From SLNP01 sp964446435 (GTDB lineage: Bacteria > Bacteroidota > Bacteroidia > Bacteroidales > VadinHA17): a stretch of DNA of 18,848 bases. This document shows positions 6,782 to 15,384 of this stretch, in pieces (the first letter of the stretch is position 1; every line of letters begins with the position of its first letter). The position numbers and the translations under genes are program-made. The stretch covers positions 1-18,848 of the forward strand of contig CAYUOS010000056.1 of assembly GCA_964446435.1 (NCBI GenBank), given 5' to 3'. The notes under the pieces were generated by a model. The model saw only the letters and a list, made by a program, of their open reading frames with translations, searched no databases and was not told where the DNA came from.

Positions 6782-6855
6782 GGGTTGTACTGGATTCGAA
6801 CCAGTGGCCCCTACCCTGTCAAGGTAATGCTCTAAACCAACTGAGCTAACAACCC
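6781..6855 (-). tRNA. tRNA-Val (anticodon GAC)
   Basis: The minus strand folds as a complete tRNA. The acceptor is GGGTTGT/ACAACCC, the D stem GCTC/GAGC, the anticodon stem TTACC/GGTAG with loop TTGACAG (GAC, decoding GUC/GUU valine codons), and the T arm ACTGG-TTCGAAT-CCAGT. The discriminator is A at 6781 and CCA is not encoded. It lies 47 bp after the stop of the GNAT-type gene on the same strand, with no terminator between, so read-through from that cluster is possible. tRNA 3' ends are common integration sites, and the DNA beyond this one is accessory in character. Confidence 0.95.
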
Positions 6856-6902
6856 TCGCTAAGTGTCTGCAAATATATGCGGTATGTCTGAAAAAAACAA
6901 TA

Positions 6903-8030
6903 TCACGAAAAATCAAAGGCCGATATATAGGCCGGAGCATCGTAAAACATCTCCCTCTCTTCATCAGAAATGCCTGTAAACCGCGCGTATACCAGTCCGG
7001 GCTTCGCATTGAGCAGCCTGTTCAGAGCCCCAAGATCAACCTGCGTGCGCAAGGTATCATACAGGGGTCCCCTGTCATCGGCCCAGGTCAATGCGGTATT
7101 GCACCCTGTTTCAGCCAGAACCGTCTCAAAAAGAGTGGCAAGGACATCAGCACGACCCGGAAGGTGAAACATCGAATCAAGCGCAGTAAACCTGAACAAT
7201 CCGGGCTTGAACAGCCTGCGCCAATAGGGTGCGAAGGGCAGAACCTTCATCATTATCCAACCCCATACGCCCGGAACGTTATGAATAACATACTCTGTCG
7301 GTACCGCCGAAACCCCTGCAATAATCCGCCCGTTCTCACGCAAAACATAAAAGCTGTCACCCTGAAATGCCATGCTGTCATTGAAGAAAGAGTAGCCACT
7401 ATAATACTCCTCCAGCAACTTCCTCACAACAGGGTAGTCTTCTTCAGAAGCACGCGACACCGAACCTGAAGCAACAGGACTAAAACGGCTGAAGGCCACC
7501 GTCAAAAATGACCTGATATATTCGTATCCCGCCTGCTGAACGATGTTCCTGGTGCGTTCATTCCTGCTCTCAACATAGGCATAAAGTATATGTCTTTCAT
7601 TCTCCTTAACTCCCGGAAATCCAAGCAGATGCGGTTGACTGAACATCCTCAGCGACTGTTTCTTGAAGCTCTCTCCATCAGCCCCCCTGCCTCCTCGTGC
7701 CGGCCGCTTCTCAGAAACCCTCTCGGTCTGATATATCTGCCTCAGCGACAGGTACCTGAGAAAAGTACACTTAATCCTGATCCCATTCAGCACACACTCG
7801 CGGTAACAAGCACCGATAGCCCCAGCCAGGGAAAAGTTTCTCCACAACGAAACCAGCCTCACCCGGTCACCATAGGCTTCAAGCTTAGCAGGAATATTGC
7901 GCACCCTATACTGCATCCCCCCCTCACTGCCCATCACCGTCTCAGAAAGAAGCCGCCTGACATCGTCACATGCCTCACCCGAAACCCTGACTTCAAGTCC
8001 CTTATAGCTGAATAGAGTCCTGTCCCTCAT
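6903..8030 (-). CDS. Tandem GNAT-fold N-acetyltransferase-like protein
   Basis: A 375-residue protein. The N-terminal half (about residues 10-180) and C-terminal half (about 190-370) both have GNAT-like layout. The first ends with LYAYVESRNERTRNIVQQAG, the pattern of the GNAT motif-B helix; the second starts SEEDYPVVRKLLEEYY, a typical first helix. A second-half strand FYVLRENGRIIAGVSAV fits beta4. The clear acetyl-CoA loop (Q/RxxGxG/A) is not obvious; residues 107-122 (KRPARGGRGADG) are Gly/Arg-rich and may be it. Substrate unknown. It is the last gene of a leftward cluster, beginning 9 bp after the DUF4197 gene, with GAGGG ahead of the ATG as a weak ribosome site. Acetyltransferase activity is inferred from fold only. 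Confidence 0.65.
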   Translation of the reverse strand: MRDRTLFSYKGLEVRVSGEACDDVRRLLSETVMGSEGGMQYRVRNIPAKLEAYGDRVRLVSLWRNFSLAGAIGACYRECVLNGIRIKCTFLRYLSLRQIYQTERVSEKRPARGGRGADGESFKKQSLRMFSQPHLLGFPGVKENERHILYAYVESRNERTRNIVQQAGYEYIRSFLTVAFSRFSPVASGSVSRASEEDYPVVRKLLEEYYSGYSFFNDSMAFQGDSFYVLRENGRIIAGVSAVPTEYVIHNVPGVWGWIMMKVLPFAPYWRRLFKPGLFRFTALDSMFHLPGRADVLATLFETVLAETGCNTALTWADDRGPLYDTLRTQVDLGALNRLLNAKPGLVYARFTGISDEEREMFYDAPAYISAFDFS

Positions 8031-8039
8031 AACCCTCTG

Positions 8040-8792
8040 TCAAACGGTATCGAGGGAACCGAAGACCTTCTGCAACAGAGGAGTAACACGCGCAGAAACA
8101 TCCTTCCGTATTTTCAGCTCTTCTTCGGAAACCTTCAGGAAGAGTCCGTCAAGTGCCTTGCGTGTGAGGAAATCATCGAGTTCGGTATTGACAGGATTGA
8201 GGCCTGCAAGCTTCCCGGCCACACTGTTTGCCACACTGTTCCATCTCTCGGTAAGGGTCTCCCATGACTCCTTTGTAGAGATGCCGGCAACGATCTTCTT
8301 CTCTGTAGAGACCTGTATCTTTGGCTTATACAGCGAATAGAGCTGGCTGTAGGTGGTACGGTTCAGGTACATGGTGGCGGCATTGTCCTCACCCCTGAGT
8401 ATGCCAAAGGCATCTGATATAGTCATCTGTGTTACGGCACTCACGAATATAGGGGCCACCTCCCTGGCAGCATCTTCTGCCGCCCTGTTGATTCGCACAA
8501 TAACATCCTCGAGCAGTTTCTCTCCTCCCGGGATACGTGAAATATTGTCAACTATAATCTTCGCCTCATCGGGCAGAAGAATCTTCACGGCGAGATCACG
8601 GTAGTAGCCGTCGGTGACAGAAAGCCTGCCGGCTGAGTTTTTCGCCCCGGTAATAAGAGCTTCCTTAAGTCCGCCAACGACCTCCTGCTCAGTAAGGGCC
8701 GCCGGAGCGACAGTCTGCATCACCTTGAGCAACTCAGCACAGCCTGCGAAAAGCAACAGAGCTGCAGCCAAAATCAAAATTCCTTTCTTCAT
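8040..8792 (-). CDS. DUF4197 family lipoprotein
   Basis: A 250-residue protein with a lipoprotein signal: MKKGILILAAALLLFAGC, lipobox LFAGC with Cys18 as the acylation site. The mature part matches the DUF4197 pattern: GLKEALITGAKNSAGRLSV near residues 41-60, YYRDLAVKILLPDEA, then VTQMTISDAFGILRGEDNAAT around 120-140, and conserved TYSQLYSLYKPKI. It is largely helical. Known: DUF4197 proteins are periplasmic or outer-membrane-attached proteins of unknown function in Gram-negative bacteria. The gene is 18 bp after ispD and 9 bp before the GNAT gene, so it is probably co-transcribed. No functional link to them is evident. Confidence 0.85.
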   Translation of the reverse strand: MKKGILILAAALLLFAGCAELLKVMQTVAPAALTEQEVVGGLKEALITGAKNSAGRLSVTDGYYRDLAVKILLPDEAKIIVDNISRIPGGEKLLEDVIVRINRAAEDAAREVAPIFVSAVTQMTISDAFGILRGEDNAATMYLNRTTYSQLYSLYKPKIQVSTEKKIVAGISTKESWETLTERWNSVANSVAGKLAGLNPVNTELDDFLTRKALDGLFLKVSEEELKIRKDVSARVTPLLQKVFGSLDTV

Positions 8793-8810
8793 ATCGATTT
8801 AATGTTTAGT

Positions 8811-9488
8811 TCAATCTCCCCTTACCTGGCTTATCAGCACCCCGGCATAAAGCAGGTCATTTGGGGTCGTTATCTTAATGTTTTCTACATTTCCTTCGAC
8901 AACGCTTACAGGTATTCCGGCCTGTTCGGCTACCGTGGCATCATCGGTGAAAAGCGGATTGAATTCAATGTTATAAGCCTTTTTTATAAGATCAAGCCTG
9001 AATACCTGGGGTGTCTGTACCAGTCTGATTGAATCACGGTTCATGGGTAAGGTTCCCCGCACCGTAACCATTCGTACCGATTCGCGCGGGGCAATTACAG
9101 GAATTGCCGCCCCTGAAATTTCAGCCTCCGCCAGACATCGCGCCACTGTCTCCTCAGAAACCAGGGGCCTTACGCCGTCATGGATGGCCACCAGCCCCTC
9201 CTCAGGAAGGGTTTCAAGCCCGTTCCTTACAGACCAGAATCGCTCCTCACCACCCACAACGACAGTATGCCTGATATCAAACCTGTGCTTCGAGACCAGG
9301 TTATTCCACAGGTCAATGTGATCTGCCGGCAGAACTACCGTCACAGGAGCATGCCCGGTGCAGAGGTGCATCTTCTGAATCGTGTGCATTAGCAGCGGCC
9401 TGCCGGCAAGCGGCAGGAACTGCTTTGGCAGTACGGCGTTCATTCTGCGTCCCGCACCACCGGCAACGATAAGCACATACCTTTCCAT
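8811..9488 (-). CDS. ispD: 2-C-methyl-D-erythritol 4-phosphate cytidylyltransferase
   Basis: A 225-residue protein catalysing CTP + MEP to CDP-ME, the third step of the non-mevalonate isoprenoid pathway, in the cytoplasm. Seen: the nucleotide-binding start VLIVAGGAGRRMN with PKQFLPLAGRPLL (CTP loop with its Arg and Lys), a metal-site strand VAIHDGVRPLVS mid-protein, TPQVF, and FTDDATVAEQAG before ENIKITTPNDL. The length fits the family (about 225-240). The ATG at 9488 (MERYVL) is chosen; a GTG one codon upstream at 9491 would add one residue. It lies 15 bp after the AMP ligase stop and 18 bp before the DUF4197 gene, in an operon-like cluster with no other isoprenoid gene. Confidence 0.95.
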   Translation of the reverse strand: MERYVLIVAGGAGRRMNAVLPKQFLPLAGRPLLMHTIQKMHLCTGHAPVTVVLPADHIDLWNNLVSKHRFDIRHTVVVGGEERFWSVRNGLETLPEEGLVAIHDGVRPLVSEETVARCLAEAEISGAAIPVIAPRESVRMVTVRGTLPMNRDSIRLVQTPQVFRLDLIKKAYNIEFNPLFTDDATVAEQAGIPVSVVEGNVENIKITTPNDLLYAGVLISQVRGD

Positions 9489-9503
9489 CACATTGCTAAG
9501 GCG

Positions 9504-11156
9504 TCACTCTTTCGTATAGAGGAACCTCTTGATGCTCCTCTTTGGTGTCTTGGCGAACTCTTCGGGATGTATACGTACCTTATGCACGGCCATGTAGTCG
9601 GGCAGCCTTTCATTCACAACCTTGCGTGTAGTCTCGAATATTTCCAGCAGCTTGTCGTCTGCAATACCATCCTTCTGCTGTGTTTCGGTATCGGGACAGA
9701 TAAGCGCAACAAGCTTGTTGTCTTCGCTAATTACCAGTGATTCAAGAACCAGGTACTGGTTGTTGAAGACAGACTCGATCTCTTCAGGATAGATATTCTT
9801 GCCTGAGGGCCCGAGTATCATGCTCTTGCTCCTGCCCCTGATAAATATGTTACCTTCGGTGTCAATGTAACCCAGGTCGCCGGTATGCATCCAGCCATTC
9901 TCGTCTATGATATCCTTAGTAGCTTTCTCATTCTTATAGTACCCCAGCATCACATTCTCGCCGCGGAGGATAATCTCACCCTCACCGGTTGCCGGATCGG
10001 GATTGTCAATCTTAACCTCAAGGGTGTCGACAGACCTTCCTGAGGCGCCAAGCTTTGTGGTATCCCATGAGGCATAGCTGATAAGCGGTCCGCATTCTGT
10101 CATACCATAACCAATTGTAAACCTGAACCCTACCTTCTTGAAGAACTTTTCGGCCTCTGCATTGAGCGCGGCCCCTCCGATAACCACCTCCTTGAACCTG
10201 CCACCGAAGCTGGCATTGAGGGTCTCACGTATCTTCTTGTGAAGAACCTTGTTGAGGCCCGGTATTTTGAGCAACACCTTCATGTGTGGCTTGGTGATGA
10301 CCGGAAGCAGTTTCTTCTTGTAGATCTTCTCAATAACCAGCGGAACCGACAGTATCAGACGGGGCTTGATCTCACCGAAGGCTGCCAGTATTACCTGTGG
10401 CGAAGGTGTTTTGGTGAGTATGGTGATATGGCATCCGTAGGTAAACGGGAAAAGGAACTCAAAGGCACATCCGTATGTGTGAGCCAGCGGAAGGAATGAC
10501 ACGAGCGGATCGCCTGGCTCGAGCGGCATATGCTTCTGTGCAAACCTAACGTTGGCAGCCAGGCTGTTGTGGGGTATCATCACGCCTTTCGAAAAACCCG
10601 TGGTTCCTGAAGTATAGCTGATAACCGCAAGCTTGTCGTTGGTGATATCGGAGAACTTCACATGCTCCGGATTCAGCTCAGGATACCTGGAGGCAAAGGT
10701 TCCATCAACTGATTCGAATGCTTTTTTCACCTCATCGTTACGATATTTGAGCATGCCAAAGGTGTCGAGTGAGAATACTCCTATTACCCCGGGCATCTTC
10801 TCAAAGTCGAGCGTCTCCCATATCTTGTCGTCAACGAAGAGGAGCTTCGAGTCTGAGTGGTTGATGATGTTTGTAAGGTCGTCGGGCTTGAAATCAGGGA
10901 GTATGGGTACCGTGACGGCGCCGTATGTTACTGTGGCCAGGTAGTTTACACACCAGTTGGCCGAGTTCTTGCCGACAAGAGCCACCTTGTCGCCCTCCTC
11001 AATACCGTACGAGGAGAAAGCGATGTGATGCTTCAGGATCATTGCAGCTATCTCCCGGTAGGTATAGCCCTTTTCCTTGTAGTTCGAGAGAGCCTCTATT
11101 TCCCAGTTTTTTCTGATGCTCTCTTCAATGTAGCCGATTAGTCTTTCCTTTATCAT
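9504..11156 (-). CDS. Long-chain acyl-CoA synthetase / AMP-dependent ligase
   Basis: A 550-residue adenylate-forming enzyme that activates a carboxylic acid, most likely a fatty acid, with ATP and then CoA. Seen: P-loop YTSGTTGFSKG (residues 181-191), FLPLAHTYG (221-229), IGYGMTECGP (348-357), HTGDLGYID (424-432), a linker with RGRSK (440-444), SGKNIYPEEI (451-460), and the C-terminal catalytic Lys region TPKRSIKRF. The length is slightly short of E. coli FadD (561) but normal for the class. No signal peptide or membrane segment is clear. It is first in the leftward cluster with ispD, DUF4197 and GNAT genes. Substrate chain length cannot be read from sequence. Loading an acyl carrier protein instead of CoA is an alternative. 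Confidence 0.9.
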   Translation of the reverse strand: MIKERLIGYIEESIRKNWEIEALSNYKEKGYTYREIAAMILKHHIAFSSYGIEEGDKVALVGKNSANWCVNYLATVTYGAVTVPILPDFKPDDLTNIINHSDSKLLFVDDKIWETLDFEKMPGVIGVFSLDTFGMLKYRNDEVKKAFESVDGTFASRYPELNPEHVKFSDITNDKLAVISYTSGTTGFSKGVMIPHNSLAANVRFAQKHMPLEPGDPLVSFLPLAHTYGCAFEFLFPFTYGCHITILTKTPSPQVILAAFGEIKPRLILSVPLVIEKIYKKKLLPVITKPHMKVLLKIPGLNKVLHKKIRETLNASFGGRFKEVVIGGAALNAEAEKFFKKVGFRFTIGYGMTECGPLISYASWDTTKLGASGRSVDTLEVKIDNPDPATGEGEIILRGENVMLGYYKNEKATKDIIDENGWMHTGDLGYIDTEGNIFIRGRSKSMILGPSGKNIYPEEIESVFNNQYLVLESLVISEDNKLVALICPDTETQQKDGIADDKLLEIFETTRKVVNERLPDYMAVHKVRIHPEEFAKTPKRSIKRFLYTKE

Positions 11157-11253
11157 AAGTCAGGTTGTTTATTATTGTAAAGTTAGTAAATCTATTCTCT
11201 GCCACGAGTCCGTACAACTAATGACGGTCTCTGATAATATCGCCTCATGCCTT

Positions 11254-11652
11254 TCAGAATATGTACATCAGCAGCAGTGCCACAATACTCAGCAGGTTGA
11301 CGACCGAGAAGAAGTAGTTGTAGCTGTCTCTTTGCTTGCTGAAATAGCCCAGCTTGCGGGCAAATACCCCTATTGTCGGAGCAAACAGCACCAGCAGGAA
11401 GGCAAAAAACTCTATCTCAAGGAACACCTCGTTTAGTCCTCCCTTGTGAAATATCGCCCTGTAGATAACCGTAAGCACGACCAGTACATACAGCAGGTAG
11501 GATGTTTTAAGCAGCAGTGTCGAAACAAGCCGCCTCTTGTGAAGCCTGTGCGGTTTCAGATAGGCATATGCAATCGCGAAGACCAGCATCATAAAGATAA
11601 CCGACAGTATCTTGCTCATTACATCAGGGAAGTTTGACATGGCCTGTATCAT
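11254..11652 (-). CDS. Small four-helix integral membrane protein, unknown function
   Basis: About 132 residues from the ATG at 11652; a TTG at 11661 is a possible earlier start. Four hydrophobic segments are visible, around residues 13-31 (ILSVIFMMLVFAIAYAYL), 45-63 (SYLLYVLVVLTVIYRAIF), 78-98 (IEFFAFLLVLFAPTIGVFA) and 112-131 (NYFFSVVNLLSIVALLLMYI). The loops are short and basic between the first and second (PHRLHKRR). No recognisable family motif. It begins 33 bp after the MscS stop on the same strand, so it is probably co-expressed with the channel. It may be an accessory or simply a neighbour. Confidence 0.7.
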   Translation of the reverse strand: MIQAMSNFPDVMSKILSVIFMMLVFAIAYAYLKPHRLHKRRLVSTLLLKTSYLLYVLVVLTVIYRAIFHKGGLNEVFLEIEFFAFLLVLFAPTIGVFARKLGYFSKQRDSYNYFFSVVNLLSIVALLLMYIF

Positions 11653-11685
11653 TTGAATCAACCAATATGTCTGTAAATATAAAGC

Positions 11686-12513
11686 TTATTTCTGCTGGTA
11701 AAGATGTACATCTCTTTGAGGGAAAGGTATTGAAACTCCCTTTTTGTCGAATTCCTTCTTCACCTTTTCGTTTATGGCAAAATAGACCTCCCAGAACAAC
11801 GGGGTGTCTGTCCAGCCTCTTGCAACAAGGTCAACAGAGCTGTCGCCAAGGGCTTTGACAGCCACCATTGGTTGCGGATCGCTATCAATTCTTTCGTCCC
11901 CGGCAAGGCACTCCATTATGATATCCCTGGCCTTGTCAATATTGTCAGAGTAACTTATTCCAAAGATCCATTCAACCCTTCTTTTCGGTTCGGCCGAGAA
12001 ATTGGTTATAGACCCGGCACTCAGTCCGCCGTTTGGAACAACTACCCGTTTCCTGTCAGGAGTATTCAGCACGGTGTGAAATATCTGTATCTCCCTTACT
12101 GTTCCCGAATGACCACCTGCCTCGATAAAATCACCAACTTTGAAAGGCTTCAGGATCAATAGCATCACTCCTCCTGCGAAGTTCTGAAGGGTACCCGACA
12201 AAGCCATGCCAAAAGCAAGACCAGCGGCACCGAGCAGTGCTATAAAAGAGGTCATCTGCACACCCACCATGGTTACCACGCTAATGAAGAGCAATATCTT
12301 CAATATGGCACCAATGAGGTTTAGAAGGAACTTCTGAAGGGTAATATCGAATTCCCTCGTTTCGAACAACTTCTTCATAACCCTTATCAGTTTCCTGATA
12401 AGCCACAAGCCGACAAAAAGCGTAATCAGGGCAAGCACAAGCTTTCCCCCGTAAGTTACGGCAAGCTCAATGAGCTTATCGGTCGAAGGCAGCATTGATT
12501 GTATCTCTTCCAT
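11686..12513 (-). CDS. mscS: Small-conductance mechanosensitive channel, MscS family
   Basis: A 275-residue protein close to E. coli MscS (286). Three membrane helices are visible: about residues 20-40, 62-85 and 89-122. The third is the Gly/Ala-rich pore helix (LLGAAGLAFGMALSGTLQNF) followed by GGVMLLILKPFKVGDFIEAG, the most conserved MscS stretch, then the beta domain (HSGTVREIQIFHTVL, TPDRKRVVVPNGGL) and an alpha/beta C-terminal domain. Known: a homoheptameric inner-membrane valve that opens under membrane tension to release solutes on osmotic downshift. It has a good ribosome site, rare in this phylum, and is followed by a small membrane protein gene. Confidence 0.95.
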   Translation of the reverse strand: MEEIQSMLPSTDKLIELAVTYGGKLVLALITLFVGLWLIRKLIRVMKKLFETREFDITLQKFLLNLIGAILKILLFISVVTMVGVQMTSFIALLGAAGLAFGMALSGTLQNFAGGVMLLILKPFKVGDFIEAGGHSGTVREIQIFHTVLNTPDRKRVVVPNGGLSAGSITNFSAEPKRRVEWIFGISYSDNIDKARDIIMECLAGDERIDSDPQPMVAVKALGDSSVDLVARGWTDTPLFWEVYFAINEKVKKEFDKKGVSIPFPQRDVHLYQQK

Positions 12514-12518
12514 AATAT

Positions 12519-12524
12519 CTCCTT
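12519..12524 (-). promoter_or_regulatory. Strong Shine-Dalgarno of mscS
   Basis: The minus strand reads AAGGAG five bases before the ATG at 12513. It is notable because most genes here lack a clear ribosome site, and it supports the chosen start. Confidence 0.6.
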
Positions 12525-12676
12525 AATTTTCTGCGTGTTGCGATTTCGACTAATAGCTTAATTTTGTCCAATATACTAATAAAATCTTTATTGAGGCAGG
12601 TCGGCCCGGGATAAGCAATGCCCATTCAGTATAATTCAACGGCTTTGAATGCTGACATTGTGTTTCTCATATCAGC

Positions 12677-12684
12677 TACCTTTG
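12677..12684 (+). promoter_or_regulatory. Candidate -7 box for the outer-membrane receptor gene
   Basis: TACCTTTG matches TAnnTTTG and lies 73 bp before the ATG at 12758. An upstream TTG exists but at slightly short spacing. Nothing else is evident in the 244-bp divergent gap (12514-12757), which must also hold the mscS promoter. Confidence 0.35.
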
Positions 12685-12757
12685 AACATTGAAACAGCTG
12701 ATTGGTTATTATGGATATGAGAGACATAATTATCTTCAAACATATTAATTCTGATAA

Positions 12758-15289
12758 ATGAACTCAAGACTTCTGGTTAGCGTGGTCATAGCCATGCTTG
12801 TTACACCGCTTGTGGCACAGACAGGATCAATAAGAGGAGTCGTTGCCGATACAGCAAACAATGAAAAGATACCCTTTGCCACCGTCGCAGTATACCCCCT
12901 GGGTTCCGGCATACCAGTAACAGGAGAGATCTCTGACGGTGACGGCAATTTCAGGATCGACCGCCTGCCCTACGGCGATTACAGGGTGGTTATATCTTTT
13001 ATCGGATATACCCCGTCTGAGATTGAAAGGGTGGCAATAAACCGCCAGTCTCCCTCAGTTGACGTCGGTGTGGTCAACCTGAGGGTTGCTGCAGCAGATA
13101 TCGGGCAGGTAGATGTTGTGGCCCAGGCCCGTACCGTCACGGCAGGAATTGACAGGACCTCATACAGGGCTGCTGATTTTGAGACTTCCAGGGGGGGAAC
13201 AGCCACCGATATTCTCGGCAAACTGCCTTCAGTTGCTGTTGACGCCGACGGACAGGTATCACTTAGAGGAACAACAGATTTTCTCGTCTACCTCAATGGC
13301 AGGCCGGTAAACATTGAGCCGGCCATGCTTCTTGCCCAGATACCTGCAAACTCGATAGAGACCATTGAGATAATCACTGTACCCGGTGCCAGGTTTGAAG
13401 CCCAGGGCTCGGGAGGTATCATTAACATCACCACCCGAAGGGGCGGCGTTGAAGGCCTTTCGGTATCGTCAACCATCGCGGGCGGTGCGGCTCCCTGGGG
13501 AAAAACAAAAGACCGATATACCGGCTACAGCATGAACAACGACATGTTCGGAGGGGGAGTTGACCTGCTGTATAACCGTAACATGGTATCATTCTACACC
13601 AACCTCTACTACAACCAGAAAAATGTAAACGGGGTGCGCAATGGCAATGCACGTATTCTCCAGGAAAACGGTAACTACTACAATCTTGTTGGAACCGGAA
13701 GCAGGCCGGAGCTTTTCGAAAACTACTCCGCAAACGCGGGTATAATGGTTGATATTACCGAAAAATCAAAACTTGATATTTCCTACTACCATGGCTACAG
13801 GAGCGAAAAGAGGTCTGCCCTGTATCTGTACAAGGGAGAAGGTATTGTCGACAACCCCGGTGATGATCCCAGAGACTACTACACATTCAATCCCAACAAG
13901 GGCGACCGTTATGCCAGAATCAATACGGCAAGCATAAGCTTCATGCAGAAGTTGAGGAACAGTTCTGATCTGACTCTTTCTGCCATATGGGAGAGTTCGG
14001 GTCTGATACGGGATCTCTTTAACCCGAACTATAATTATGACCCGGAAACAGACGTGGTTACCTCACTGCAAAAGAACATCCGACAATCAGACGACACACC
14101 GCTCACGGGCTACCGTTTCAATGCTGATTTCCGAAAAGAACTGGCCAACGGTCACAGGCTTGAGGCCGGACTTCAGCCTCAGTTTCTGAGCAACAACGGT
14201 TCATTCAGCTATGATACGCTTTATGCGCCGACAAATGCCTGGGGTGCTTTCACGAGTCTCGAGAACGACTTTGAGCTTCGCCGGGCGATATATGCAACAT
14301 ATTTAAATTATACGGGGAAAACCGGGGGCCTGGAATTCATGGCCGGTATAAGGGCTGAGTATACCGATCAGGTCATGGATATCAGGAACCCGGATTATTT
14401 CAGTCTCTTCGACCGTGAAACCAAGTCACGCTACACCTACAGCAGGCTGAATCTTTTCCCCTCACTGCATTTCGGCTACAGGGTATTTGAAACAGATGAC
14501 ATAACACTTGCTGCAAGCAGGAGGATAAACAGGCCACAGACCCAGAATATGGCTCCTTTCCTCTACCGCAGGCATCATGAGGTTTACGAGGTTGGCGATC
14601 CGGCCCTCGAGCCGGAATTACTCACTAACCTTGAGGTATCATATCTGAAGAGAGCCGGCAACAATAACTTCCGGCTTACCGGCTTCTACCGCGGTACCGA
14701 AAATGCTCTTTTCCGGATATACACAGTATACCCTGAAGAGAATATTCTGATACGTAGTTACACCAACGCCGGAAGCTCAACTGCAATGGGCGCAGAACTT
14801 AATACAAACCTGATACTCGGCAGGGTGGCCAGGATCTTTCTTGGCGGCTCTCTCTACCGTTTCAATGTACGGGGTGAGTTCTTTGGAAGTGAGGAAGACA
14901 ACACCAGCACCAACTGGAGCCTCAAGGGGAACCTGAACCTTTTTATTACCAGGACTGTCAGGTTTGTGACTGACTTCGACATGAAATCAGCAACGGTGAC
15001 CGCACAGGGAAAGAATGAAATGACATTTATAAGCGGTGCCGCCTTAAACTACTCTCCTTCAAAACTTCAGGGCTGGAGCTTTTCACTCAGGGCTGTTGAC
15101 CTTTTTGGCACCAATGTGACCAACTGGTCGACTCGTGCCTACGACAGTGCAGGCAGGCAGGTGTTCTATCAGGAGACAGACTATACACGGTACGGTCCGA
15201 TTGCAGAGATAGGTATTACCTATGCTTTCAACATTAACGGAAAGAGCCTCAGGAGAAGCGTGGCAACCTTCGGCGAGGAGCAGTTCTGA
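12758..15289 (+). CDS. Outer-membrane beta-barrel receptor, TonB-dependent-receptor-like, with carboxypeptidase-regulatory domain
   Basis: An 843-residue protein with a signal peptide (cut near VAQ-TG, residue 21). An Ig-like CarboxypepD_reg domain spans about 23-110 (GSIRGVVADTANNEKIPFAT to VVISFIGYTPSEI). A plug domain spans about 125-230 (TATDILGKLPSVAVDADG, VSLRGTTDFLVYLNGRPV, then IETIEIITVPGARFEAQGSGG, IINITTR), followed by a long barrel with many aromatic alternating strands and a C-terminal Phe. This matches the Bacteroidetes outer membrane beta-barrel family (OMP_b-brl_3 type). No SusD partner, TonB box or sigma/anti-sigma pair is adjacent, so it is not an obvious polysaccharide-utilisation pair; the ligand (metal, vitamin or peptide) is unknown. 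It ends at a terminator shared with the convergent gene. A start with little Shine-Dalgarno is usual in this phylum. Confidence 0.92.
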   Translation: MNSRLLVSVVIAMLVTPLVAQTGSIRGVVADTANNEKIPFATVAVYPLGSGIPVTGEISDGDGNFRIDRLPYGDYRVVISFIGYTPSEIERVAINRQSPSVDVGVVNLRVAAADIGQVDVVAQARTVTAGIDRTSYRAADFETSRGGTATDILGKLPSVAVDADGQVSLRGTTDFLVYLNGRPVNIEPAMLLAQIPANSIETIEIITVPGARFEAQGSGGIINITTRRGGVEGLSVSSTIAGGAAPWGKTKDRYTGYSMNNDMFGGGVDLLYNRNMVSFYTNLYYNQKNVNGVRNGNARILQENGNYYNLVGTGSRPELFENYSANAGIMVDITEKSKLDISYYHGYRSEKRSALYLYKGEGIVDNPGDDPRDYYTFNPNKGDRYARINTASISFMQKLRNSSDLTLSAIWESSGLIRDLFNPNYNYDPETDVVTSLQKNIRQSDDTPLTGYRFNADFRKELANGHRLEAGLQPQFLSNNGSFSYDTLYAPTNAWGAFTSLENDFELRRAIYATYLNYTGKTGGLEFMAGIRAEYTDQVMDIRNPDYFSLFDRETKSRYTYSRLNLFPSLHFGYRVFETDDITLAASRRINRPQTQNMAPFLYRRHHEVYEVGDPALEPELLTNLEVSYLKRAGNNNFRLTGFYRGTENALFRIYTVYPEENILIRSYTNAGSSTAMGAELNTNLILGRVARIFLGGSLYRFNVRGEFFGSEEDNTSTNWSLKGNLNLFITRTVRFVTDFDMKSATVTAQGKNEMTFISGAALNYSPSKLQGWSFSLRAVDLFGTNVTNWSTRAYDSAGRQVFYQETDYTRYGPIAEIGITYAFNINGKSLRRSVATFGEEQF

Positions 15290-15327
15290 TAATAGTAGAA
15301 AGCAAACCCTCAGTATAAAACAAACAA

Positions 15328-15358
15328 AAACCCGTCAGGTTAAGTGCCCGACGGGTTT
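15328..15358. terminator. Bidirectional rho-independent terminator
   Basis: AAACCCGTC (15328-15336) and GACGGGTTT (15350-15358) form a perfect 9-bp stem with a 13-base loop. The plus side is followed by CTTTGTT and the minus side by TTGTTTGTTTT, so it serves both convergent genes. Confidence 0.85.
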
Positions 15359-15384
15359 CTTTGTTAATTGGTCTCTTTTACAGC

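Noticed and set aside
6593..7009. Open frames crossing the tRNA and palindromes on either strand
   Set aside because: They run through a clear tRNA gene and hairpin arms and overlap the GNAT-type gene end; no protein family resemblance.
9491..9493. An ATG just upstream of the ispD start
   Set aside because: It is followed immediately by TGA in its own frame; the ispD frame has GTG at 9491 and ATG at 9488.
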